Assembly: GCA_964511645.1 (NCBI GenBank)
Contig: CAZEGV010000011.1
Coordinates: 1-47,150, forward strand
Length of the DNA stretch: 47,150 nt
Source: CAZEGV01 sp964511645
GTDB taxonomy: Bacteria > Bacteroidota > Bacteroidia > Cytophagales > JAAEPT01
Direction: 5' to 3'
Below the pieces are notes generated by a model. The model made no database searches. It was given only the letters and a program-made list of their open reading frames with translations, and was not told the DNA's origin. The translations under genes and the position numbers were made by a program. Shown here piece by piece: positions 1-7,306 of this stretch. The first letter of the stretch is position 1, and each line of letters begins with the position of its first letter.

Positions 1-170
1 GTAATAGTAGTTTTGTAAGGGTAAATTACATTTTTATTAGATGATAAAGGGTAAAGTTCTTTTTTAATCTAAAATTAAGACAAAATAAATTAAACTACTA
101 TAACAAAGATAAGTTGTACCATGAGGTAAAAGAGAAGATATTTCAATTGCTAATACGTGTTAATTATAGC
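1..170. other. non-coding region downstream of cas9
   Basis: No credible gene starts or ends here; the only ATG I traced on the minus strand (122) is stopped after ten codons. The stretch is very AT-rich. It contains a 13-base inverted pair, 1-13 against 92-104, matching at 12 of 13 positions, and a short direct repeat AAGGGTAAA (around 17 and 48). No CRISPR repeat complementary to the tracrRNA was found. In type II-C loci cas1, cas2 and the array usually follow cas9, so they would lie beyond the left edge if present. Confidence 0.6.
104..111 (-). promoter_or_regulatory. possible -7 promoter box reading away from cas9
   Basis: The minus strand reads TATCTTTG, a perfect match to the Bacteroidota -7 consensus TAnnTTTG, about 60 bases past the cas9 stop. 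No good -33 TTG lies 17-23 bases upstream, so the call is weak. If real it would drive a leftward transcript, such as cas1, or an array, outside the window. Confidence 0.25.
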
Positions 171-3100
171 TTACTGTTTTATTTTAATCTTTCCTGAGAC
201 AGAGACTTGTACCTTTATGGGATTAAAAGTTTTCCAGCCTGTTTTACCTGTGCCAAATCCTTTTATGTATTGATAAGAAACACCTAACTTGCCATCTAAA
301 CTACTCTCAATGTGTTTTCTGAAATAATAATCTCCTGCTGTAAATTTCTGCACTCTATACAAATGTTGGTGAATTTTTGTGTAATTCAAATTGTCCCAAT
401 CTAAATCCTTTTCATTCAAGCCTAACAAAAACATATCATTAATTTGTAGTGTTGTTATGATTGTTCCGTTACTGTCCTTTGGGGGGAGTTGTATCAGGTT
501 TTGTCCTTGTCTTTTTCTTTCTACAGCCGTCCAAAAAGTGACTACATCTTCTTTGAGTTTCCCTTCTTCGTCTTTGTAGATGAGTACATGGTGATTATTT
601 CTCAAATCAACCCATTGGTTTATTTCTTTCCCTTTTAGTGGTTCTGCATTCCCAAAGTCCTTTTTGAGTCGCACTTTTTTGATAGGTACAGGGTTGCCAT
701 TTTTATTAGGGAGGTACAGTGGTTCGTTAAATATTATTTTGAATACGTCTTTGTCTTTCTTCTCTTTAGTGAGTACTTTATTGTTTTTAGGGTCTTTTTC
801 TAAACCGTTGTCTTTAATTCTTTCATAAACTAGAGCTCGTATTCTGTCATCTACTATTTTTGGTATTTCCGCTTCTGTCAATGCAGTTAGTACTTTTCGT
901 ACATGGTAGGCTTCTTCGCTGTTAGGGGCAGTTCTTTTACCATAAACGGTTTCTTTGTGTAATTGTCCTCTTGCGGCTATACTTTGGTTGGTATAGGTTT
1001 CGCCATTTTTCTCAACTGTTACTAGTCTTGTGGTCAATACATTATTACTTATTTTGTGAGACACTAGTATCTTTTGAGTAGTGTTATTAGCATCTTCAAA
1101 GAAAGTAGACCAAGGCATTGGGAAGTTTTTTAGTGCTACATTTCTATCATACCTGTTCCATTTGCTAAGCTCTTGTAGGTGGGAGCGACTTGTACAAGCC
1201 ACCACTAAAGCATCTATAGCATGATGCCTATGGTCATCTCTACTTTTTTTGTTTTCGTCATTCAATATTGAGTTTAAGCCCCAGTGGTGTCTTAGTTTTG
1301 CCGTAGCCTGTCCAGGGGATACGTCTATGCTATTTTCTCCTACCAATTGGCTTAGGTATTCTTTCGCTTTTTTACTGATATATCGAGTATCATTAAGCTG
1401 TCGGCTTGTAAAGTCATCATCATACTTTGCTTTAATAAATTGTTTGAACTTGGCATAAGCATTAGGATAGTCTGTTTTGTTTTTGAAACAAGATAAGGCT
1501 TGCAGTTTCACTGCTTCCCATTTTTCATCACCTTGTTTTTTATAAAACTCATAGGGTGTTTGATTTCCTTTGGCTCTATTTTCATCAGCAAAACACAGTG
1601 TTTTGTTCATAAAACTATCGTTAAGGGATTTACTCCAAGGTATGATATGTTCTATTTGTACCTCACCCGTAAATAATTGTTTGACGGTGATAGGTTTATT
1701 GGTGTATGGACAAGTTCTATTACATTCTCCCCATAGGTTGTATAGCAGGATATTGTCGTGTGTATGCCTTTGGTTTAACTTATCTAACTCTTCTTTAATC
1801 TTGTCGTTTTTCTTTTCTAGGCGTTTTTGTTCGCTTCTAATATCACTACGTTTTGTTTTAGATATTTTTAAATCACGAGCCAGTTCTATTTTTATTTTAT
1901 CAGGCTTTCCATAATTTTGAATGATTTCGTTTACTAGCTTTCTGATTTCAAATAATGCAGTAATTACAATAGGGTTTTTGATACTTTGGATTTCTTTATC
2001 TGCATTTTTTCCTAGAGGAAGCTTATTGAGTAATTCACTTGTGCCAATATTGGCACTGTGGTGATATAGTTTTTCTAAATCTTTATGTGTAAGGTTGTAT
2101 TCTAACACTAAAAATTCTTTAAGACCTTTTATAAAACCACCCTTTCTCCCCTCTCTTACTATATCGTATATGTTATCTAGTATAAGGTCTTTTTCTTCTT
2201 TTATTAAAGAACTCCACTGTTTCCCAAACGCATTTTTTATACCGCCTAGTACTACTGCAATGTCATAAGTATATCCTAGTTTCAAAAAAGGAAGGATGTT
2301 GTTGATGGCTTTTTTACTTAAGCTAGAATAACCATCTTTTAAATTAAATTTAGCGATTAATTCCGCTTTTTCATTATCAAACCCCCATTTTTTTATAGCA
2401 TATTCTTTTAGGTTACTAATGTCTTCAAAATCGTACAGGGTATGCCAAATATTTTCTTTTTCTTGGTTAGAGAAATTAAACCATTTTTTACCAAAAAACT
2501 TTTTGTTGGATAAACTACTAATGGTATGAGAGCCAGAAATTTTATCATCATCTTTATAGTTAAATCTATACCCACTGTCCAACTTGTCAATTACTTTTCG
2601 TAGAGCTTTAAACTTTGGTTTTGGCTTTATGAGTAATTCTTGTGCTAATAACTCTCTGTCTTCAGAAGATAGTTTTCGTTCATTGCATTCTACGGTGTTC
2701 ACCCATTGATATATCTTGAACTCTTCAAAAATAATTGTGCTAATAGGTGTTTTTGTTTTCTTAGGTTCTAGGGTGCAATTGCCGACTAGGTGCTTTTGAG
2801 AGCGAAGAGGTCTTTGGTGAAACAATACGCCATCATGATCGTAGCCTTCTTTTTTTCTCCCACCTATTTTAGTTTTTAATTCCTTGTTTAATTTTTTATG
2901 AAATTCTTTTTGGACTTCCCATATTTCCTCAAACTCATCAATATACATTTGTCTTGTAGTGTATCTGTTTCGTATCCGTTCAAGGTTTTCAATATAAGCT
3001 TCGTTTTCTTTCGGACTTATCTCGTATAAGTAACTTCCTAGTGTTTTGTTAGCAATGCTATTACGTGTATCGTTAATTCCTATCTTTCCTTCTTTAGGTT

Positions 3101-3575
3101 TTCCATCATAGATTGTACCATCTTCTTTTCCCGCACTTCTACTATTACTCTGAAACCCTCTACGTTGTATCATGTGGTAAAATACTCTACCGAGTTCTTC
3201 TAAACTAATTTGACTATGCGTAGCTTTTTCTCGTAGTTCATATGGATTTAATTTGAACCAGCCAATTAGCTTAGGGAATACGGTTTTTGCATCCCAAGGC
3301 TTTAGGTCTTCAGGAGGGATTGGGCACAAGCCATTTTCGGAAAGTATTTTTAAAATAAAACGTTTTCTAAGTCGTTGCCTGAAGAATTGCCTTCTTTTCC
3401 CTCTAGCATCGGTTCTTCCAGCATTTTTTGAAACCTCCTTTTTCCCTTGACCTAGGTCATTAACTCCTGCAGGAAAAATTCTGCTACCCATTCCAATTAT
3501 TTGATTCTTTGTTTCATCAATTAATGCCCAACCAATTGAATTTGTTCCTAAATCTAATCCTAATACCCTGCTCAT
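171..3575 (-). CDS. cas9: CRISPR-associated endonuclease Cas9, type II-C-like
   Basis: RNA-guided DNA endonuclease of 1134 residues, in the mid-size range of type II-C enzymes and well below the roughly 1370 of type II-A. RuvC-I is at the N-terminus (GLDLGTNSIGWAL, D8); the arginine-rich bridge helix spans about residues 50-75; the RRGF motif is at 138-141; RuvC-II is KIELAR (E564); the HNH domain has EHIIPWS with H643, N657 and N666; RuvC-III is HHAIDAL (H785, D788). All expected nuclease residues are present, with Glu642 where SpCas9 has Asp839, a change I believe is common in Bacteroidota Cas9. The ATG at 3575 is used because it begins directly with the RuvC-I strand. A tracrRNA gene lies divergently 37 bases upstream. 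The subtype is inferred from length and phylum; no cas1, cas2 or array is visible to confirm it. Confidence 0.96.
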   Translation of the reverse strand: MSRVLGLDLGTNSIGWALIDETKNQIIGMGSRIFPAGVNDLGQGKKEVSKNAGRTDARGKRRQFFRQRLRKRFILKILSENGLCPIPPEDLKPWDAKTVFPKLIGWFKLNPYELREKATHSQISLEELGRVFYHMIQRRGFQSNSRSAGKEDGTIYDGKPKEGKIGINDTRNSIANKTLGSYLYEISPKENEAYIENLERIRNRYTTRQMYIDEFEEIWEVQKEFHKKLNKELKTKIGGRKKEGYDHDGVLFHQRPLRSQKHLVGNCTLEPKKTKTPISTIIFEEFKIYQWVNTVECNERKLSSEDRELLAQELLIKPKPKFKALRKVIDKLDSGYRFNYKDDDKISGSHTISSLSNKKFFGKKWFNFSNQEKENIWHTLYDFEDISNLKEYAIKKWGFDNEKAELIAKFNLKDGYSSLSKKAINNILPFLKLGYTYDIAVVLGGIKNAFGKQWSSLIKEEKDLILDNIYDIVREGRKGGFIKGLKEFLVLEYNLTHKDLEKLYHHSANIGTSELLNKLPLGKNADKEIQSIKNPIVITALFEIRKLVNEIIQNYGKPDKIKIELARDLKISKTKRSDIRSEQKRLEKKNDKIKEELDKLNQRHTHDNILLYNLWGECNRTCPYTNKPITVKQLFTGEVQIEHIIPWSKSLNDSFMNKTLCFADENRAKGNQTPYEFYKKQGDEKWEAVKLQALSCFKNKTDYPNAYAKFKQFIKAKYDDDFTSRQLNDTRYISKKAKEYLSQLVGENSIDVSPGQATAKLRHHWGLNSILNDENKKSRDDHRHHAIDALVVACTSRSHLQELSKWNRYDRNVALKNFPMPWSTFFEDANNTTQKILVSHKISNNVLTTRLVTVEKNGETYTNQSIAARGQLHKETVYGKRTAPNSEEAYHVRKVLTALTEAEIPKIVDDRIRALVYERIKDNGLEKDPKNNKVLTKEKKDKDVFKIIFNEPLYLPNKNGNPVPIKKVRLKKDFGNAEPLKGKEINQWVDLRNNHHVLIYKDEEGKLKEDVVTFWTAVERKRQGQNLIQLPPKDSNGTIITTLQINDMFLLGLNEKDLDWDNLNYTKIHQHLYRVQKFTAGDYYFRKHIESSLDGKLGVSYQYIKGFGTGKTGWKTFNPIKVQVSVSGKIKIKQ

Positions 3576-3576
3576 A

Positions 3577-3607
3577 TTTTTTTATTTAATTTTTTATCCT
3601 ATCTTTG
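3577..3607 (+). promoter_or_regulatory. tracrRNA promoter
   Basis: TATCTTTG at 3600-3607 fits the Bacteroidota -7 consensus exactly. The -33 position, 19 bases upstream, reads TTTT instead of TTTG, so that element is weak. Initiation a few bases downstream would start the RNA at about 3612, just ahead of the anti-repeat. The promoter sits inside the short gap between cas9 and the tracrRNA. Confidence 0.55.
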
Positions 3608-3611
3608 TTGA

Positions 3612-3688
3612 GTAATCTTATCACAATAAGGCTATATGCCGTAGACGTAAAGTCTTTTAACCCTGCCTTCGGTAGGGTTTCTTTTTTT
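3612..3688 (+). ncRNA. tracrRNA
   Basis: Predicted trans-activating CRISPR RNA of about 77 bases. The anti-repeat ends in ATCACAATAAGG, which would pair with a crRNA repeat starting GTTGTGAT, the usual start of type II-C repeats in this phylum. A small GGC/GCC nexus-like stem follows at about 3630-3641, then an intrinsic terminator: AACCCTGCC (3659-3667), loop TTC, GGTAGGGTT (3671-3679) and a T-rich tail to 3688. Position upstream of and divergent to cas9 fits type II-C loci. The exact ends are inferred, and the cognate repeat is not in the window to test the pairing. Confidence 0.8.
3659..3688 (+). terminator. intrinsic terminator of the tracrRNA
   Basis: Nine-pair stem (one G-U) with a TTC loop, followed by a T-rich tail. 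This hairpin is both the 3' structure of the tracrRNA and its likely stop signal. Confidence 0.8.
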
Positions 3689-3698
3689 AACAACTTTC

Positions 3699-3713
3699 TG
3701 TGATAGAATTACT
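3699..3713 (+). repeat. CRISPR-repeat-like remnant complementary to the tracrRNA
   Basis: TGTGATAGAATTACT matches the reverse complement of the tracrRNA anti-repeat (3611-3625, giving TGTGATAAGATTACT) at 13 of 15 positions. It begins 10 bases after the tracrRNA terminator and has no second copy at repeat-spacer distance. It may be a leftover CRISPR repeat, or the repeat part of a small guide-like RNA. Similarity stops after these 15 bases, so chance is not excluded. Confidence 0.4.
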
Positions 3714-3864
3714 TATTTCTCTTCCCATCCCCCAACTTACCAAAATTCTCTCAAAAAAGGAAGGTCTCAAAGCATAATAAACGTAGATAACTTTTTACAC
3801 TCAATTTACGCCAGATTAAAATTCCTTACTATATTTACATCATCGCAGAAATTAAAAATCAAAC

Positions 3865-6453
3865 ATGAAATATTTACAAATACTAGTCCTTCCTTTTCTA
3901 TTTTTTGCCTGTACCACTGTTGCCAAAAAAACTAAGCCCACCACAACTATACAAAGCAGAACAACCAAAACAATAACGAAAACCCCAGCCTATGTGCCAG
4001 AACCTGCACCGTATCGCCCTTCCGAGCAAAAAACATTTAGACTCATCCACACCAAGCTAGACGTATCATTTGATTGGAACAAACAAACAATGTTTGGCAA
4101 AGCAACACTATCAGTCGCACCCTACTTTTACAATCAGCACACAATCACATTAGACGCACAAGGCTATGCAGACATTAGCGTAAGCCTATTAGCACAAGAC
4201 GGCACAACACAAAAACTCAACTACCAATACCTAGACAGTGTAAAACTCAAAATAAACCTAGGCAAAACATTTACCCGAAAAGACACCCTAAAGCTCTATA
4301 TCACCTATATAGCACAGCCCAACGAGCTAGACACCAAAGGAGGCAGAGCCATTACAGATAGGAGAGGACTATACTTCATCAACCCACTAGGAGAAGAAAA
4401 AGGAAAACCACGACAAATTTGGACACAAGGAGAACCAGAAGCCTCTTCCTGTTGGTTTCCTACAATAGACAGCCCTAACCAAAAATCCACACAAGAAATG
4501 TACATCACCGTGGACACAAACTTTATCACCCTATCCAACGGAGCATTGCAATATTCCATAGACAATGACAACGGCACCCGAACCGACTGTTGGAAACAAG
4601 ACCAACCCCACGCCCCATACCTATTTATGATGGCAGTAGGAGAATTTGTCAAAATACAAGACACTTGGCAAGACATAGACGTAGATTATTACGTAGAAAA
4701 AGAATACGCCCCCTATGCAAAAGCCATATTTGGCAACACACCCGAAATGATGACATTCTTCTCTGAACTACTCAGCTACGACTACCCCTGGGCAAAATAC
4801 TCGCAGATTATTGTCAGAGACTATGTATCTGGAGCAATGGAAAACACATCCGCTACAATCTTTATGGAACAAGTACAACTCACCGATAAGGAATTATTAG
4901 ACAAAGACTGGGACTATATCATCGCCCATGAGCTATTTCACCATTGGTTTGGCGACTTAGTCACTTGCAAATCATGGAGCAACTTAACCCTCAACGAATC
5001 CTTTGCCAACTACTCCGAATACCTGTGGTTTGAACATAAATACGGTAGAAACCGAGCAGACGCACACCGCTTGGAAGAAATGAAAGGCTATTTGAGCCAA
5101 GCCCGAACCTTGCAACACCCAATTGTCAACTACCATTACAACACACCCATGGATATGTTTGATAGACACTCGTACAACAAAGGTGGGCTAGTCCTACACA
5201 TGCTACGCAAACACCTAGGAGACGATGCGTTTTTTTCCTCACTAAGTCGCTACCTTAATCAAAACCAATACACCGATGCCGAAATTCACGAACTTCGCCT
5301 AGCCTTCGAAGACGAAACAGGACTAGACCTCAAATGGTTTTTTGACCAATGGTACATGAAAGCAGGACATCCACAGCTTCAAGTAGATAAAATCATAAAA
5401 GGAGACACACTATTACTAACCATTACACAACAACAAGACACACTATATACCCCAATATACAAACTACCACTCAAAGTAGGGCTTTGGAATGCCGTAGGTA
5501 AAGAAACCCAATACGACATACAAATCACCCAAGCCAAGCAGATGATTGCAATTCCATTAACCGAAACCCCAACAGCAATTGTTTTTGACGCAGAACATCA
5601 GCTACTAGCCGAAATAACTGAAAACTATACCCTACAAGAACGCATTAACCTATACAAATGGTCAGACAAATTTCAAGACAGATACGATGCCCTTGAATAT
5701 ATGCAAGCCATAATGAGTACAAAACAAAATTTAACCCAAACAGACAGTATCAAAAAAGTGATACTCAACACCTTTCTCTTAGCCTTAAAAGACGATTATC
5801 ACGAAATTCGCCAAAAAGCAATCCAAGGACTTTACACCCTTAACTACAGCCCTCAACTCGAAAAATACATTCTATACCAAGCCAAACACGACAAAAAAAG
5901 CCTTGTACGAGCAGACGCAATTCGTTTTTTGGCCACACAACACCAAGAGCTAAGCCCAGCACTTAAAACACTGTTTTCGCAAAGCCTTAACGACTCCTCA
6001 TACACGGTATTGGCAGCATCTCTATCCGCACTTGCCATATCCAATATAGCACTACCACCAGCCACAATAGACAAATACAAACAACTCAACAAACTAGAAG
6101 TATCCAAAGGAATATTAGAATACTATACCGCAACAAAAGACACCAGTAACCTCAATTGGGCACTACAAACCTACCTCAACCTCAATTCAATAGACAAAAT
6201 AGGACTATCACCACTTTTGGGTATTTATACAATGAACCAAACCAAAGAAAACAAAGAAAAAATAATAAATATACTCAATCAAATAGCCCTCACCGACAAA
6301 CAAAAATACGCAAGATTTAGTGCCTACAAAGCCCTCTATTATATGCACCGAGACCCATTAGCAAATAAGTATAGAAAAAAAATTGTTAGCAAAGAAACCG
6401 ACCCCGTACTAGTAGACGCTTATGCTCGGTATGAATATAAATTAAATAATTAG
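3865..6453 (+). CDS. M1-family metallo-aminopeptidase, lipoprotein
   Basis: Zinc aminopeptidase of 862 residues. The start is a type II signal peptide ending in the lipobox LFFAC, so Cys16 should be lipidated and the enzyme anchored outside the cytoplasm. The beta-sandwich N-terminal domain precedes the exopeptidase motif GAMEN (323-327), the zinc site HELFH (355-359) with the third ligand Glu378 18 residues later (NESFANY), and the catalytic tyrosine Y437. The C-terminal part (from about 600) reads as helical HEAT-like repeats. Role by family: trimming of peptides for nutrition. Codons here end in C unusually often (acc, gcc, ccc, aac) and the strand is rich in C over G, unlike the ribosomal genes on the same strand. 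A weak -7-like box (TATATTTA, 3830-3837) lies upstream. Confidence 0.93.
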   Translation: MKYLQILVLPFLFFACTTVAKKTKPTTTIQSRTTKTITKTPAYVPEPAPYRPSEQKTFRLIHTKLDVSFDWNKQTMFGKATLSVAPYFYNQHTITLDAQGYADISVSLLAQDGTTQKLNYQYLDSVKLKINLGKTFTRKDTLKLYITYIAQPNELDTKGGRAITDRRGLYFINPLGEEKGKPRQIWTQGEPEASSCWFPTIDSPNQKSTQEMYITVDTNFITLSNGALQYSIDNDNGTRTDCWKQDQPHAPYLFMMAVGEFVKIQDTWQDIDVDYYVEKEYAPYAKAIFGNTPEMMTFFSELLSYDYPWAKYSQIIVRDYVSGAMENTSATIFMEQVQLTDKELLDKDWDYIIAHELFHHWFGDLVTCKSWSNLTLNESFANYSEYLWFEHKYGRNRADAHRLEEMKGYLSQARTLQHPIVNYHYNTPMDMFDRHSYNKGGLVLHMLRKHLGDDAFFSSLSRYLNQNQYTDAEIHELRLAFEDETGLDLKWFFDQWYMKAGHPQLQVDKIIKGDTLLLTITQQQDTLYTPIYKLPLKVGLWNAVGKETQYDIQITQAKQMIAIPLTETPTAIVFDAEHQLLAEITENYTLQERINLYKWSDKFQDRYDALEYMQAIMSTKQNLTQTDSIKKVILNTFLLALKDDYHEIRQKAIQGLYTLNYSPQLEKYILYQAKHDKKSLVRADAIRFLATQHQELSPALKTLFSQSLNDSSYTVLAASLSALAISNIALPPATIDKYKQLNKLEVSKGILEYYTATKDTSNLNWALQTYLNLNSIDKIGLSPLLGIYTMNQTKENKEKIINILNQIALTDKQKYARFSAYKALYYMHRDPLANKYRKKIVSKETDPVLVDAYARYEYKLNN

Positions 6454-6460
6454 GGGCTTC

Positions 6461-6646
6461 CTATCGCTTGAGTTTGTTCCACTTCGTTTCACAACTCAAG
6501 CGATAGTCGGGCTTTCGCTACTCAATCTTTTTTTGTTTTTATGTTTTTGTCATGCTTAGTTTGTTGAAGTGCACAAAAACATAAAAACAAAAAAAGGATT
6601 TCAAACAAACCGCTCTATCCCTAAGCCAAACTCACTTCGTGAGTTT
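6461..6646 (+). repeat. structured dispersed repeat, copy A
   Basis: Three hairpins in a row. Hairpin 1: CTATCGCTTGAGTT (6461-6474) with AACTCAAGCGATAG (6493-6506). A conserved block (6506-6534, starting GTCGGGCTTTCGCTACTC) leads into hairpin 2, whose 24-base arms (6527-6550 and 6573-6596) are perfectly complementary and made of T- and A-tracts. A second conserved block (6597-6624, GGATTTC...ATCCCTAA) is followed by hairpin 3, AAACTCAC-TTC-GTGAGTTT (6628-6646). The two blocks recur word for word at 45442-45527 and in altered form at 41478-41620. It lies right after the M1 peptidase gene and could end its transcription. Confidence 0.8.
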
Positions 6647-6776
6647 TGTACTGTTTAGAAGGTGATTGAGTACTTTTTATGAGAAATAGCATTACCCAGT
6701 TAGGTCAAATCTCTCATGAAAAACTGCTGTATAAAAAACGAATACAAAAAAATATAAAAAAATAGTGGGTGAGCTA
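6647..6776. other. AT-rich spacer before the tRNA promoter
   Basis: No gene, repeat copy or convincing hairpin is seen here. It separates copy A of the dispersed repeat from the tRNA-tuf promoter. Confidence 0.5.
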
Positions 6777-6806
6777 TTGCAAAAGAAAAAAAGGTGCTTA
6801 TATTTG
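6777..6806 (+). promoter_or_regulatory. promoter of the tRNA-tuf cluster
   Basis: TTG at 6777-6779, 19 bases, then TATATTTG at 6799-6806: a full match to the Bacteroidota vegetative promoter. The -7 box is followed by CAATCCG, the discriminator shared with four other translation promoters in the window. Transcription should start about 60 bases before tRNA-Tyr. Confidence 0.8.
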
Positions 6807-6870
6807 CAATCCGTTTTAGTCAATTCATCAAAAGGATAACTAAAGAGGGCAGTTCTGAAAAGAGAATATT

Positions 6871-6955
6871 GGGGGGATACCAAAGCGGCCAACTGGGGCA
6901 GACTGTAACTCTGTTGTCTATGACTTCGTAGGTTCGAATCCTACTCCCCCCACCA
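6871..6955 (+). tRNA. tRNA-Tyr (GTA)
   Basis: Acceptor GGGGGGA pairs with TCCCCCC (6945-6951). The anticodon loop CTGTAAC carries GTA, the variable arm is long as in class II tRNAs, and the T-arm holds GTTCGAATC. Discriminator A6952 and an encoded CCA complete the 3' end. Confidence 0.97.
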
Positions 6956-6975
6956 ACCTTTAGTTAGGTTAATTA

Positions 6976-7048
6976 GCGGGTGTAGCTCAACTGGTAGAGC
7001 GACAGCCTTCCAAGCTGTAGGTTGTCGGTTCGAAACCGATCACCCGCT
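6976..7048 (+). tRNA. tRNA-Gly (TCC)
   Basis: Acceptor GCGGGTG pairs with CACCCGC (7041-7047). Anticodon stem ACAGC/GCTGT encloses CTTCCAA, anticodon TCC. The T-loop is GTTCGAAAC. CCA is not encoded, unlike in the tRNA-Tyr just upstream. Confidence 0.97.
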
Positions 7049-7057
7049 CAATAAAAC

Positions 7058-7091
7058 GCTGAAAACAATCATTAATTTGAATGTTTTCGGC
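7058..7091 (+). other. hairpin between tRNA-Gly and tRNA-Thr
   Basis: GCTGAAAAC (7058-7066) pairs with GTTTTCGGC (7083-7091), then CTTTTATAG. The T-run is short, so this could be a weak terminator or a tRNA-processing spacer. Genes continue in the same direction. Confidence 0.35.
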
Positions 7092-7121
7092 TTTTATAGA
7101 ATAAAATGCTCTTACACTGTA

Positions 7122-7193
7122 GCCGATGTAGCTCAGGGGTAGAGTGCTTCCTTGGTAAGGAAGAGGTCACGGGTTCGATTCCCGTCGTTGGCT
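7122..7193 (+). tRNA. tRNA-Thr (GGT)
   Basis: Acceptor GCCGATG pairs with CGTTGGC (7186-7192, two G-U pairs). Anticodon loop TTGGTAA holds GGT for threonine ACC/ACT codons. T-arm GGGTTCGATTCCC. CCA is not encoded. Last tRNA before tuf, as in the classic thrT-tufB order. Confidence 0.97.
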
Positions 7194-7306
7194 CTATTTA
7201 ATTTTCTATTACCCTCGGGTAATTGTGGAAAGTTGAATAGTTCTATGTGTTTGTATAATTTAAGTTAATTATAAATTTATTTCGTTAAATCTAATTCAAT
7301 AAAAAA

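Noticed and set aside
1..170. A CRISPR array or cas1 start after cas9
   Set aside because: No repeated unit complementary to the tracrRNA anti-repeat and no start codon leading into a long frame on the minus strand.
391..1914. Plus-strand ORFs opposite cas9
   Set aside because: Antisense shadows of a strongly conserved gene, low-complexity translations.
3699..3860. A full mini-CRISPR array downstream of the tracrRNA
   Set aside because: Only one 15-base repeat-like stretch is present; no second copy at repeat-spacer distance.
6461..6646. Insertion sequence or MITE with target duplications
   Set aside because: No transposase, and no direct repeat flanks that I could see; the hairpin plan fits a structured non-coding element better.
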